Source: Streptomyces olivaceoviridis
GTDB lineage: Bacteria; Actinomycetota; Actinomycetes; Streptomycetales; Streptomycetaceae
DNA length: 64,000 bases
Direction of reading: 5' to 3'
Assembly: GCF_014650115.1 (NCBI RefSeq)
Contig: NZ_BMUI01000018.1
Coordinates: 62,001-126,000 of the forward strand
Of this stretch, positions 17,267-25,740 are shown piece by piece. Under the pieces are notes generated by a model that was not told the DNA's origin, searched no databases, and saw only the letters and a list, made by a program, of their open reading frames with translations. Position 1 is the first letter of the stretch. Each line of letters starts with the position of its first letter. The position numbers and the translations under genes are program-made.

Positions 17267-18202
17267 ATGGACGGCATGACGACGACAGCGGCACCGGCCA
17301 CCACCCCGGTGGTCGGGTTCGACCAGGTGACCAAGACGTACGGGAGCGTGCGGGCCGTCGACGGCCTCTCGCTCCGGCTGTACCCGGGCGAGACCGTCGC
17401 CCTCCTCGGCCCGAACGGGGCCGGCAAGTCCACCACCCTGGACCTGCTCCTCGGGCTCAAGCAGGCCGACGGCGGCACGGTGGGCCTGTTCGGCGGCAGC
17501 CCCCGCGAGGCGATCGTGGCCGGCCGGGTCGGGGCGATGCTCCAGAGCGGCGGCCTGATGGACGGCGTCACCGTCGCCGAACTGGTGAAGCTGGCCTGCT
17601 CCCTGCACCCGCGGCCGTACCCGGTCTCCGACGTGCTGGCCCGGGCGGGCATCGCCCAGATCGCCGACCGCAAGGTGGACAAGCTCTCCGGCGGCCAGGC
17701 GCAACGGGTCCGGTTCGCCCTCGCCACCGCCGGCGACAGCGATCTGATCATCCTGGACGAGCCGACCACCGGCATGGACGTCGCCGCCCGCCAGGCCTTC
17801 TGGGCCACCATGCGCGAACAGGCCGACCAGGGCCGTACGGTCCTCTTCGCCACCCACTACCTGGAAGAGGCCGACGCCATCGCGGACCGGGTCCTGGTGC
17901 TGCACCGGGGCCGGCTCCTCGCCGACGGCACGGCCGCCGAGATCAAGGCCAAGGCGGGCGCGCGGCGGATCTCCTTCGACCTGGCCGGCGAGATCGACAC
18001 CGGCGCCCTGCGCGGGCTGCCGTTCCTCACCTCGATCGACGTATCGGGCCAGACCGTCCGCATCCAGTCCGCCGACGCCGACGCGACCGTGCACGCCCTC
18101 TACGGCCTCGGTGTCTACCCCCGCAACCTCGAAGTCGCCGGGCTCGGTCTGGAGCAGGCCTTCGTCGCCATCACGGAGGCCGAGGAGGCCAAGCAGTCGT
18201 GA
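17267..18202 (+). CDS. ABC exporter ATP-binding protein (drug-resistance / ABC-2 type)
   Basis: 311 residues from ATG 17267 (ATG 17276 is equally possible; neither has a clear binding site). Walker A is GPNGAGKS, signature LSGGQAQR, Walker B IILDEPTTGMD and switch ATHYLEEAD, the classic DrrA-type set. The C-terminal ~90 residues form the usual accessory domain of drug-exporter ATPases. It energises the permease encoded immediately downstream, whose start overlaps this stop. Substrate unknown. Confidence 0.9.
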   Translation: MDGMTTTAAPATTPVVGFDQVTKTYGSVRAVDGLSLRLYPGETVALLGPNGAGKSTTLDLLLGLKQADGGTVGLFGGSPREAIVAGRVGAMLQSGGLMDGVTVAELVKLACSLHPRPYPVSDVLARAGIAQIADRKVDKLSGGQAQRVRFALATAGDSDLIILDEPTTGMDVAARQAFWATMREQADQGRTVLFATHYLEEADAIADRVLVLHRGRLLADGTAAEIKAKAGARRISFDLAGEIDTGALRGLPFLTSIDVSGQTVRIQSADADATVHALYGLGVYPRNLEVAGLGLEQAFVAITEAEEAKQS

Positions 18203-18939
18203 ACGCCCTCATCAAGCTCGAACTGGCCCGCGCCCTGCGGAACAGGAAATTCCTGTTCTTCTCGGTGCTCTACCCCTCGATCATCTACCTGATCTTCTCC
18301 AGCAGCGCCGGCTCGGCCGGGCGGGTCGACGGCACCGGTCTGACCGTCGCCACCTACCTGATGGTCTCCATGGCCTCCTTCGGCGCCCTGACCGCCGTCC
18401 TGATGGGCAACAGCGAGCGCATCGCCAAGGAGCGCGAGAGCGGCTGGGTACGGCAGCTACGGCTGACCCCGCTGCCCGGACGCGGCTACGTCCTCGCCAA
18501 GACCGCGAGCGCCGCGGTGGTGAGCCTGCCGGCCATCGTCGTCGTGTTCGCCGTCGCCGCCGGCGTCAAGCACGTACGCCTGGACGTCTGGCAGTGGCTC
18601 GCGCTCACCGGGGTCATCTGGGCCGGCAGTCTCGTCTTCGCCGCGCTCGGCGTCGCCATCGGCTACCTCGCCTCCGGGGACGCGGTCCGCCCGATCACGA
18701 TGATCGTCTACTTCGGCCTGTCGATCCTCGGCGGCCTGTGGATGCCGTCCACGACCTTCCCGCGGGTCCTCCAGGACATCGCCAAGTGGCTCCCCACGCA
18801 CGCGTACGCTGCCCTGGGACGGGCGATCGAGCAGAGCCAGGCCCCGCACGCGGCGGACATCGCCGTCCTCGCCGGCTACTTCGTCCTCTTCGCGGGCGGC
18901 GCGGCCTGGCTGTACCGGAAGGACACGCTGAAGGCGTGA
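18199..18939 (+). CDS. ABC-2 type exporter permease
   Basis: 246 residues, GTG start overlapping the ATPase stop (GTGA). Six predicted membrane spans, beginning KFLFFSVLYPSIIYLIF, with the conserved ABC-2 core region MIVYFGLSILGGLWMP. It pairs with the preceding DrrA-type ATPase as a homodimeric exporter. The histidine kinase start overlaps its stop, so export and sensing genes are one transcription unit, a layout often used for exporters induced by membrane stress or antibiotics. Confidence 0.88.
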   Translation: MNALIKLELARALRNRKFLFFSVLYPSIIYLIFSSSAGSAGRVDGTGLTVATYLMVSMASFGALTAVLMGNSERIAKERESGWVRQLRLTPLPGRGYVLAKTASAAVVSLPAIVVVFAVAAGVKHVRLDVWQWLALTGVIWAGSLVFAALGVAIGYLASGDAVRPITMIVYFGLSILGGLWMPSTTFPRVLQDIAKWLPTHAYAALGRAIEQSQAPHAADIAVLAGYFVLFAGGAAWLYRKDTLKA

Positions 18940-20138
18940 GCGCGATGACGGAAGACCCCCTGACCGGCGAGAAGCCGCCGGAACACCAGGTGCGGCTGGG
19001 CCAGCGCCCCCGCACCCGGCGGGACCTGCCGGCCAAGGTGCTGTGGATCGGCGTGTGGCTGGTCTTCCTCAGCTCACCGGTCGGCGACCTGGTCGGCGGC
19101 CACCACACCGCGCGCGCCACCCTCGCCGGCTCCCTCGGCCTGGCCGCGTTCGTCGGGGTCTACCTGACGCTGGTCTTCCGCAACATGGGCCGGTCCTTCG
19201 CGCCCCGGACCGTCGTCGGCCTCATCGCGGTCCTGGCCGTCCTGGCCCCCGTCCTCGCCTACACCCTCGGCAGCGCCTGGCTCGGCCTCTTCGTCTACCT
19301 GTCGGTGGCGTGCGGGGCCACCCTGCCGGTCCGGGCGTCGTACTGGGCGATCCCGGCGACGGCCACGCTGATGTACCTCGTCGGGCTGCGCTCGAACGAG
19401 AAGGAGGCCCGTGGCCTGCTGTTCCTCGTCGTGCTCATCGGGTTCGCGATGGTCGGTGTCGGGCAACTGGTGCGCACCACGATCGAGTTGCGCAAGGCGC
19501 GGGCCACCGTCGCCCAGCTCGCCGCCAACGAGGAGCGGCTCCGCCTCGCCCGCGACCTGCACGACCTGCTCGGCCACTCCCTGTCGCTGATCACGCTCAA
19601 GAGCGAGCTGGCCGGCCGGATGCTGCCCGACCACCCCGACAAGGCGGCCCAGCAGGTCGCCGACATCGAGCAGGTCAGCCGGCAGGCCCTGGTGGACGTC
19701 CGGGAGGCCGTCACCGGCTACCGGCGGCCCCGGCTCGCCGCCGAACTCGCCGGCGCCCAGGTCGCGCTGACCGCCGCCGGGGTCGTCGCCGAGGTGCCCG
19801 CCGAACCCGACCTCGCCGGCGTGCCCGAGGAGGCCGAGTCCGCGCTGGCCTGGGCGCTGCGCGAGGCGGTCACCAACGTGGTCCGGCACAGCGGCGCCGA
19901 CCGCTGCGTCGTACGGCTGCTGCGCCGTCAGACCCTGGACGGACCGGTGCTCGAACTCTCTGTCGAGGACAGCGGGAGCGGGGGCTCGGGGAAGGGGCCC
20001 GGCAATGGCCTGACCGGGCTGACCGAGCGCCTGGAGAAGGCCGGCGGCAGCCTGGAGGCGGGCCGGGCCCGGCACGGGTTCCGGCTCGTCGCCCGTGTGC
20101 CCACGGCCGCCGGGGCGGACATAGGATCCGGGGCATGA
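18936..20138 (+). CDS. Sensor histidine kinase (DesK/NarX-like, HisKA_3)
   Basis: 400 residues from GTG 18936 (overlapping the permease stop); ATG 18945 is an alternative three codons in. Five to six membrane helices in the first ~190 residues form the sensor. The HisKA_3 dimerisation domain has the phospho-acceptor His209 in ARDLHDLLGHS. The HATPase has the N-box LREAVTNVVRHSGA and a G-box GNGLTGLTERL. It senses an unknown membrane signal and phosphorylates the response regulator whose gene overlaps its end. Confidence 0.9.
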   Translation: MSAMTEDPLTGEKPPEHQVRLGQRPRTRRDLPAKVLWIGVWLVFLSSPVGDLVGGHHTARATLAGSLGLAAFVGVYLTLVFRNMGRSFAPRTVVGLIAVLAVLAPVLAYTLGSAWLGLFVYLSVACGATLPVRASYWAIPATATLMYLVGLRSNEKEARGLLFLVVLIGFAMVGVGQLVRTTIELRKARATVAQLAANEERLRLARDLHDLLGHSLSLITLKSELAGRMLPDHPDKAAQQVADIEQVSRQALVDVREAVTGYRRPRLAAELAGAQVALTAAGVVAEVPAEPDLAGVPEEAESALAWALREAVTNVVRHSGADRCVVRLLRRQTLDGPVLELSVEDSGSGGSGKGPGNGLTGLTERLEKAGGSLEAGRARHGFRLVARVPTAAGADIGSGA

Positions 20139-20749
20139 CGAGCATGATCAAGGTCCTCCTCGCCGAGGACCAGTCGATGGTCCGCGAGGCGCTGGCCGCG
20201 TTGCTCGGCCTGGAGGACGACATCGAGGTCGTCGCCCAGGTGGCGCGCGGCGACGAGGTCCTCGCGGCCGTCGGCGCGCACGGCGTGGACGTCGCGCTGC
20301 TCGACATCGAGATGCCCGGCTGCACCGGCATCGAGGCCGCGGCCCGGGTGCGCCGCGCACATCCAGGGGTCAAGCTGGTCGTCCTGACCACCTTCGGGCG
20401 CCCCGGCTACCTGCGCAGCGCCATGGAGGCGGGCGCCGACGCCTTCCTCGTCAAGGACGCCCCGGCCGCGCAGCTCGCCGAGGCGATCCGCAAGGTGCTG
20501 GCCGGCGAGCGGGTCATCGACCCCACGCTGGCCGCCGCCGCGCTCGCCGAGGGCGCCAACCCGCTCACCGAGCGCGAACGCGAGGTGCTCCGCGCGGCGG
20601 CCGACGGCTCCACCAACGCCGAACTCGCCCAGGCGCTGCACCTGTCCCAGGGCACGGTCCGCAACTACCTGTCGACCGCCATCCAGAAGCTGGCCGCGCG
20701 CAACCGGGCGGAGGCGGTACGGATCGCCCGGGACAAGGGGTGGCTGTGA
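20135..20749 (+). CDS. NarL/DesR-family response regulator
   Basis: 204 residues, ATG overlapping the kinase stop. The receiver domain has the phospho-acceptor Asp57 in ALLDIEMPG, the conserved Thr (LTTF) and Lys (VKDA). The LuxR-type helix-turn-helix is at ~140-195 (NPLTEREREVLRAAADGSTN, then LSQGTVRNYLS). It most likely controls its own ABC exporter operon, possibly through the TGACA-N2-TGTCA repeat upstream. It ends 15 bp before a convergent gene. Confidence 0.93.
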   Translation: MTSMIKVLLAEDQSMVREALAALLGLEDDIEVVAQVARGDEVLAAVGAHGVDVALLDIEMPGCTGIEAAARVRRAHPGVKLVVLTTFGRPGYLRSAMEAGADAFLVKDAPAAQLAEAIRKVLAGERVIDPTLAAAALAEGANPLTEREREVLRAAADGSTNAELAQALHLSQGTVRNYLSTAIQKLAARNRAEAVRIARDKGWL

Positions 20750-20764
20750 GGGACCACCCCGGAC

Positions 20765-21631
20765 TCAGTTGAGCTTGGACCTCGCCGTGCGCGCCTCCTG
20801 CCGGACCTTGCGGGCCGCCGACTCGTCCACCACCTCGATCAGGTCGGCGTAGTGCTGTAGTTCCTCGGCGCCCGCGACGAACTCGCCGCGCTGCACCAGC
20901 AGTTGCCCGCGCTCGTAGCGAAGGCGTGCCGGGTGCGAGGGGATGAGCAGCGCCAGCTCCACCGCCCGCAGCGCGACGTCCGACCGCTCCGGCCGGGCCG
21001 CCGCCCACGCCCGGATGTTGTTCAGGACGCGCTGGACGACCTCCAGGGGAGGCGCCGGCTCCAGCATCGAGGGGTCCAGGGACGTGCCCGTGGCGCCCAC
21101 GACCAGCAGCTCGGCGTCCGGCCCGGTGAGCACCCGGCCACCGTCGAACGGATCGGCCAGCACCTGCTCCGCCGCCGACCCGAACCCGACCACGAAGTGC
21201 CCCGGCAGCGCGACGCCGTACACGGGGGCGCCCGCCCGGCGCGCGACCTCCAGCCACACCACCGACAGCAGGATCGGCAGCCCGCGCCGTCGCCGCAGCA
21301 CCTCGTGCAGCAGGGAGGACTCCAGCCGCTGGTAGTCGCCCGGCGTCCCGTGGAACGCGTGGCGGGTGCCGAGCAGCCGCCGTACGGCCTCCGCCCACGC
21401 CCGTGGCCCGCCCGGCCGGAACGGCAGCTCGCCCGCCAGCCGGTCCAGCTCCGCCTGCGCGGCGTCGATACCGGCCTCGTCCAGCGAGCCGTCCGTCACC
21501 GCGCCGATCAGCAGACACAGCGCCGACAGGTCCGGCCGCTCGGACCGGGCCTCCTCGGCGAACCGCCGCCGCAACTCGGCGGAGCGGTCCTCGGAGGGAG
21601 GGTACGGGGGCGGCAGATACGGATGGCTCAT
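20765..21631 (-). CDS. SirB1 family protein (transglutaminase-like fold with TPR-like C-terminus)
   Basis: 288 residues from ATG 21631 (ATGAGG about 8 bases upstream); a GTG at 21652 would add seven residues. The core segment RRRRGLPILLSVVWLEVARR, followed by GVALPGHFVVGF, is the hallmark of SirB1/transglutaminase_9 proteins. The C-terminal ~80 residues look like helical repeats (ELALLIPSHPARLRYERGQL). The catalytic Cys of true transglutaminases is not in the usual place, as in other SirB1 proteins. The precise role is unknown. Confidence 0.78.
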   Translation of the reverse strand: MSHPYLPPPYPPSEDRSAELRRRFAEEARSERPDLSALCLLIGAVTDGSLDEAGIDAAQAELDRLAGELPFRPGGPRAWAEAVRRLLGTRHAFHGTPGDYQRLESSLLHEVLRRRRGLPILLSVVWLEVARRAGAPVYGVALPGHFVVGFGSAAEQVLADPFDGGRVLTGPDAELLVVGATGTSLDPSMLEPAPPLEVVQRVLNNIRAWAAARPERSDVALRAVELALLIPSHPARLRYERGQLLVQRGEFVAGAEELQHYADLIEVVDESAARKVRQEARTARSKLN

Positions 21632-21709
21632 GGCAGCCTCATGCCCTTCCACGGCACGTTCTACGGCTCCCCGAAGCGGGATGCCCGCGGTGCTCGGGTC
21701 GCCGGGTGG

Positions 21710-21920
21710 CCGCCGGGCTGCGCCGGGCCGCCACAGCGGCTGCCCGGCAGGGTCGGGCTGCTGGGGTGGTTGGCGGGCTGGGTTCGGCCGCCGGGGCGGT
21801 TGCTCGGGTGGGTCGGGCTGCCGGGGTCACTACCCGGCCGGGTCGCGCTGCCGGGATGGCTGCTCGCGCGGGTCCGGCCGCCGGGGCGGTCGCTCGCGCG
21901 GGTCCGGCCGCTGGGTATGG
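21710..21920 (-). repeat. Degenerate 30-bp minisatellite, about seven units, after the GNAT gene
   Basis: Consecutive 30-base units can be read from 21710, 21740, 21770, 21800, 21830, 21860 and 21890 (the last is 31 bases). They share a core like CTGCCGGGGCGG preceded by TGCTCG.G.GGGTC. On the minus strand one frame encodes a Pro/Ala/Arg-rich low-complexity peptide whose ATG (21953) overlaps the GNAT stop. I do not regard it as a real gene. Apart from these repeats the gap 21632-21949 holds nothing recognisable. Confidence 0.7.
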
Positions 21921-21949
21921 CGCCGTGCCGGGGGCGGGTACGGGGCGCG

Positions 21950-23182
21950 TCACTTGCCTGGGTCCAGGGTCTCGGGGTTCTCGCCCGGCAGGAACCGGGT
22001 CTCGGGGTTGTCCTCAGGCAGGGGCCCGGTCTCGGGGGCGCCTTCCGGTAGGGGCCCGGTCTCGGGGGCGCCTTCCGGCAGGGACCCGGTCCCGGGCGTG
22101 TCGCCCGGTGAGGGCCGTGTCTCGGGCGTGTCCGCCGGCGAGGGCCGGTCGGCGGTGGTGGGGGGCTGTTCCGGCAGGCCCTGCTCTTCGGGGGCCCGGT
22201 AGTGGTGGTAGGCGTGGTGGGGGGTGAAGCCCAGGGCGCGGTAGAGGGCTCGGGCGGAGTCGTTGTCGGTCTCCACCTGGAGCCAGGCCGCCGAGGCGCC
22301 CTCCTCCAGCGCGCGCCGGGCCAGCGCGGCCATGACCTCGGTGGCCAGCCCCTGCCGCCGCCGGCCGGGGTCCACCTCGACGGCGGCGAACCCGGCCCAC
22401 CGTCCGTCCACGACACACCGCCCGATCGCCGCCGGCGGCTCGCCCTCCCCGGCGCCGGGCACGGAGGCGAACCACACCGACGGTCCGGAACCGAGCACCC
22501 GCAGGGCCACCTCGCTCACCCCCTTGCGCTGGTACCGCGCGAGCCACGCCTCGTCCGCCGTCCGGGACAGGACCACCCCCGCGCCCCCGGCCCGGTCCGC
22601 GACCGGCGCCAGGGCCCCGGTCCACAACTCGGCGGTCACCTCGCGCACCCAGCCGCGCCGCTCCAGCTCCGCGCACAGCATCTCCTGCGTGCCCTCGGCG
22701 CCGGTCGCGGTCTGCGCGTACGCGGGCAGGCCGCGCTCGCCGTACCAGCGTCGTACGGCCGCCAGGGCCGCGTCGAGCGGAAGCCCGGGGTCCCCGAGCG
22801 GCAGCACGCTGTTGGCGCGCCGCGTGAACCCGCCGGCCGCCCGCAGCTCCCACTCGCCCAGCCGCTCGCTCTCCACCGGCCGCCACGCCCGGGAGGAGAT
22901 CCGCACGAGTTCCGGGTACGTGGCGGCGGGCCCCCTGCGCCGCGCCGGGGCGGCGGGCACGACCTTCCCGGCGACCAGCGCGGATTGCGGGATCCGGACC
23001 CGTTCGCCGTCCCGCCGTGTGATCATGAGCACGCCACCGTCCCATGATGTGAGAACACCCACCGTGTCAGTGAACTTCTCCGGTCCGCCACCGGGTTCGC
23101 CCAACCGCCGTACAGAGACCCGTTTCCCCACGTCAGCAGGGGTGATTCGGACCTCCAGGCGTCCTTTCGCCGAGATTTCCAC
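21950..23182 (-). CDS. GNAT family N-acetyltransferase with N-terminal SH3-like domain and decapeptide-repeat tail
   Basis: 410 residues from GTG 23182 (AGGAGGGG ~11 bases upstream). Residues ~1-75 form a small beta-barrel-like domain (DTVGVLTSWDGGVLMITRRD). The GNAT fold occupies ~190-335, with the acetyl-CoA loop region VDPGRRRQGLATEVMAAL and DNDSARALYRALGF. The last ~60 residues are six imperfect decapeptides of the type PETGPLPEGA, matching a 30-bp DNA repeat. The protein resembles the acetyltransferase usually found beside fdxA and dapC in Streptomyces. The substrate is unknown. Confidence 0.82.
   Translation of the reverse strand: MEISAKGRLEVRITPADVGKRVSVRRLGEPGGGPEKFTDTVGVLTSWDGGVLMITRRDGERVRIPQSALVAGKVVPAAPARRRGPAATYPELVRISSRAWRPVESERLGEWELRAAGGFTRRANSVLPLGDPGLPLDAALAAVRRWYGERGLPAYAQTATGAEGTQEMLCAELERRGWVREVTAELWTGALAPVADRAGGAGVVLSRTADEAWLARYQRKGVSEVALRVLGSGPSVWFASVPGAGEGEPPAAIGRCVVDGRWAGFAAVEVDPGRRRQGLATEVMAALARRALEEGASAAWLQVETDNDSARALYRALGFTPHHAYHHYRAPEEQGLPEQPPTTADRPSPADTPETRPSPGDTPGTGSLPEGAPETGPLPEGAPETGPLPEDNPETRFLPGENPETLDPGK
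21970..22149 (-). repeat. Coding 30-bp minisatellite, six units
   Basis: Six 30-base units start at 21970, 22000, 22030, 22060, 22090 and 22120; units 3 and 4 are almost identical. On the minus strand each encodes a decapeptide (PETGPLPEGA type) of the acetyltransferase tail. The period is the same as in the degenerate array just downstream, so the two may derive from one expansion. Confidence 0.85.
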
Positions 23183-23322
23183 TGGTCAGTTCACCCCTCC
23201 TGTTCGGATCATGCTCCGGAACGGAGATACTAGGGGCGGGCATCGACGACGCCGCGCTCCCGCGCGCCAGGCGGCGGAGCCTGAGGAGGCCCGCCAGCGC
23301 CCTATCGAGGAGGAACGACAGC

Positions 23323-23643
23323 GTGACCTACGTCATCGCGCAGCCTTGTGTCGACGTCAAGGACAAGGCGTGCATCGAGGAGTGCCCGGTCGACTGCATC
23401 TACGAGGGCCAGCGGTCCTTGTACATCCACCCGGACGAATGCGTCGACTGTGGTGCCTGTGAGCCGGTCTGCCCGGTCGAGGCGATCTTCTACGAGGACG
23501 ACGTCCCGGAGGAGTGGAAGGACTACTACAAGGCGAACGTCGAGTTCTTCGACGAGCTGGGCTCGCCCGGCGGCGCCAGCAAGCTGGGGCTGATCGAGCG
23601 CGACCACCCCTTCGTCGCCGCGCTGCCGCCGCAGGGCGAGTGA
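23323..23643 (+). CDS. fdxA: Seven-iron ferredoxin FdxA
   Basis: 106 residues from GTG 23323, preceded by GAGGAGGAAC. The N-terminal half carries two cluster motifs: C-x7-C-x3-CP (ACIEECPVDCIY), for the [3Fe-4S]/[4Fe-4S] pair, and CVDCGACEPVCPVEAIF. The C-terminal ~50 residues are the extension typical of 7Fe-8S actinobacterial ferredoxins. It carries electrons to cytochromes P450 and other reductases in the cytoplasm. A strong hairpin follows the stop. Confidence 0.95.
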   Translation: MTYVIAQPCVDVKDKACIEECPVDCIYEGQRSLYIHPDECVDCGACEPVCPVEAIFYEDDVPEEWKDYYKANVEFFDELGSPGGASKLGLIERDHPFVAALPPQGE

Positions 23644-23687
23644 CCGACTGAGCACCAAGCGGCCGCCCGCCACACAGCGCCGCGCCG

Positions 23688-23739
23688 CCTCGGTCCCGTA
23701 CGGCCCGATCAGCCCGATCGGTGCCGCACGGGACCGAGG
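23688..23739 (+). terminator. Hairpin terminator of fdxA
   Basis: Perfect 12-bp inverted repeat CCTCGGTCCCGT / ACGGGACCGAGG separated by 28 bases that contain a further CCCGATC repeat. Located 45 bp after the fdxA stop and ahead of dapC. Confidence 0.75.
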
Positions 23740-23775
23740 TGTTTGCCGCACCGTACGAAAGTGAGCCTGATTCCC

Positions 23776-24873
23776 GTGTCCGCAGTCTCCGACCGGCTTC
23801 CCACCTTCCCCTGGGACAAGCTGGAGCCGTACAAGAAGACGGCCGCGGCCCACCCGGACGGCATCGTCGACCTCTCCGTCGGCACCCCGGTCGACCCGGT
23901 CCCCGAGCTGGTCCAGAAGGCCCTGATCGACGCGGCCGACTCCCCGGGCTACCCGACCGTCTGGGGCACCCCCGCCCTGCGCGACGCGATCACCGGCTGG
24001 CTGGAGCGCCGCCTGGGCGCGCGCGGGGTCACCCACCGGCACGTCCTGCCGGTCGTCGGCTCCAAGGAGCTGGTGGCCTGGCTGCCGACCCAGCTCGGCC
24101 TCGGCCCCGGCGACAAGGTCGCCTACCCGCGTCTGGCCTACCCCACGTACGAGGTCGGCGCCCGCCTGGCCCGCGCCGAGTACGAGGTCTACGACGACCC
24201 GCGCGACCTGGACCCGGCCGGCCTGAAGCTGCTCTGGCTGAACTCGCCGTCCAACCCCACGGGCAAGGTCCTCTCCCGGCAGGAACTCACGGACATCGTC
24301 GCCTGGGCCCGCGCCCATGACGTCCTCGTCTTCTCCGACGAGTGCTACCTGGAGCTGGGCTGGGAGGCCGACCCGGTCTCGGTCCTGCACCCGGACGTCA
24401 ACGGCGGCTCCTACGACGGCATCGTCGCCGTCCACTCCCTCTCCAAGCGGTCCAACCTGGCGGGCTACCGCGCGGCCTTCGCCGCCGGCGACCCGGCCGT
24501 CCTGGGCCCGCTGCTGGAGATCCGCAAGCACGGCGGCATGATGACCTCCGCGCCGACGCAGGCGGCGGTCGTGGCCGCGCTCGGCGACGACGCCCACGTG
24601 CACGAGCAGCGCGAGCGCTACGCCGCCCGCCGCGAGGCGCTCCGCGCGGCGCTCCTCGCCGACGGCTTCCGCATCGAACACAGCGAGGCGAGCCTCTACC
24701 TCTGGGCCACCCGCGACGAGTCCTGCTGGACCACGGTCGCCCGCCTGGCCGACCGGGGCATCCTGGTGGCCCCGGGCGACTTCTACGGCGAGGCGGGGAA
24801 GAACCACATCCGCGTGGCCTTCACGGCGACGGACGAACGAGTGCGAGCAGCGGTGGCCCGCCTGACCGCGTAG
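23776..24873 (+). CDS. dapC: Succinyldiaminopimelate aminotransferase DapC
   Basis: 365 residues from GTG 23776; GTG 23761 or ATG 23743 are possible but would add non-homologous residues. It is a PLP fold-type I aminotransferase: N-terminal DLSVGTPVDPVPE, NSPSNPTGK, DECYLEL, and the PLP lysine Lys224 in HSLSKRSNLAGYR. It makes N-succinyl-LL-diaminopimelate for lysine and peptidoglycan synthesis; dapE, the next enzyme of the pathway, lies 2 kb downstream. Its position directly after fdxA is conserved in Streptomyces. Confidence 0.92.
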   Translation: MSAVSDRLPTFPWDKLEPYKKTAAAHPDGIVDLSVGTPVDPVPELVQKALIDAADSPGYPTVWGTPALRDAITGWLERRLGARGVTHRHVLPVVGSKELVAWLPTQLGLGPGDKVAYPRLAYPTYEVGARLARAEYEVYDDPRDLDPAGLKLLWLNSPSNPTGKVLSRQELTDIVAWARAHDVLVFSDECYLELGWEADPVSVLHPDVNGGSYDGIVAVHSLSKRSNLAGYRAAFAAGDPAVLGPLLEIRKHGGMMTSAPTQAAVVAALGDDAHVHEQRERYAARREALRAALLADGFRIEHSEASLYLWATRDESCWTTVARLADRGILVAPGDFYGEAGKNHIRVAFTATDERVRAAVARLTA

Positions 24874-24917
24874 CCGGCCCGTCCGTGTCGACGGGGCACA
24901 GACCGACGGCGCACAGA

Positions 24918-24954
24918 CCGACGGGGCCCAGGAGAGGCGCCTGGACCCCGTCGG
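24918..24954. terminator. Bidirectional hairpin between dapC and a convergent gene
   Basis: CCGACGGGGCCCAGG / CCTGGACCCCGTCGG with one mismatch and a 7-base loop, between two convergent genes. Flanked by short direct repeats CACAGACCGACGG. Confidence 0.7.
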
Positions 24955-24971
24955 CGTTCACAGCCGGGCGC

Positions 24972-25454
24972 TCAGCCGCCCAGCGGCAGACCCTTGGTCG
25001 GCAGGGAGGACGTCGGCAGGGAGGACGTCGGCAGGGAGGACGTCGGCAGCCCGCCCTTGGTGAGGGCGTCCGTCGGCAGCCCGCCCTTCGTGGCACCGGA
25101 GGCCGTGTCCCCCAGGACACCGCCCGCGGTCCCGGCCACGTCGCCCGCGGCCTTCTGCGCCGCCGGGGCCGCCTTCTTCACGGCGGCGCCGCCGGTCTTG
25201 CCCGCGGCCGGCACCGCCTGCTCGACCGCCTTGCCGCCCGTGCGGCCCGCGACCGTGGTGACGCTCTGCGCGGCACCGTCGACGGCGTTGCCGACGTGCG
25301 CGCCGTCCAGGGCGGTCAGACCGCCCAGGTTCGGGGTGGCCGCCGGCAGATTCGTGGCCGCTCCGGCGGAGCCGGCCGCACCGACCCCGGCAGCCGCTCC
25401 CGCTGCGACGAGCAGCGCGGCACGGGCGATCCGGCGGGTCAGAGGGAGGGACAT
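24972..25454 (-). CDS. Secreted Ala/Gly-rich repeat protein
   Basis: 160 residues. The N-terminus is a Sec signal peptide (positive RRIAR, then ALLVAAGAAAGVGAAGSAGA, probable cleavage after AGAA). The mature part is rich in Ala, Gly, Val and Thr with no cysteines. Near the end the pentapeptide LPTSS is repeated three times and related LPT units surround it. I do not recognise a family; related proteins in Streptomyces are annotated as hypothetical or, misleadingly, as ATP-binding. A surface or matrix role is a guess. Confidence 0.7.
   Translation of the reverse strand: MSLPLTRRIARAALLVAAGAAAGVGAAGSAGAATNLPAATPNLGGLTALDGAHVGNAVDGAAQSVTTVAGRTGGKAVEQAVPAAGKTGGAAVKKAAPAAQKAAGDVAGTAGGVLGDTASGATKGGLPTDALTKGGLPTSSLPTSSLPTSSLPTKGLPLGG
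25004..25048 (-). repeat. 15-bp tandem repeat, three units, coding LPTSS
   Basis: Three perfect copies of a 15-base unit (GGAGGACGTCGGCAG in plus orientation). They encode LPTSS pentapeptides at the C-terminus of the secreted protein. Confidence 0.85.
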
Positions 25455-25581
25455 GATGCTCCATTCGACGGGAGAGAACGGTGTCTGTGTCCAAGCCCGT
25501 CTCCGGCTCGGACGCCGTGACTACCGCTCGAAGCCCGCGAAGGTTGCGGACGCCCCAGGTAAAGAATGGATAACGCGTCGC

Positions 25582-25609
25582 ATTATCAGGTGTGGATAAA
25601 AACGGGCAA
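25582..25609 (-). promoter_or_regulatory. Candidate sigma-70-type promoter for the secreted protein gene
   Basis: Reading the minus strand: TTGCCC, 16 bases, GATAAT. It sits in a locally AT-rich stretch (GTTTTTATCC) within the 286-bp gap 25455-25740, about 125 bp before the start codon. The rest of that gap contains nothing else I can identify. Confidence 0.5.
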
Positions 25610-25740
25610 AGGACGTCCGCCGGAAATCGTGCAGAATCCTTCCCGCCCTTGATTCCCAAGGGTTCCCGGGACGGGCACGCCATCCGCCCGAACCGTCGTA
25701 CGCCCCGGCCGCGCACAACCCGCCGGAGTGATCGTCCGTA

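Noticed and set aside
21639..21953. 104-codon minus-strand frame whose ATG overlaps the GNAT stop
   Set aside because: Its product is a low-complexity Pro/Ala/Arg repeat derived from the 30-bp minisatellite; coupling by ATGA is probably accidental.
21710..22149. 30-bp periodic repeats as a CRISPR array
   Set aside because: Units are directly adjacent and degenerate with no unique spacers, and one array is protein coding.
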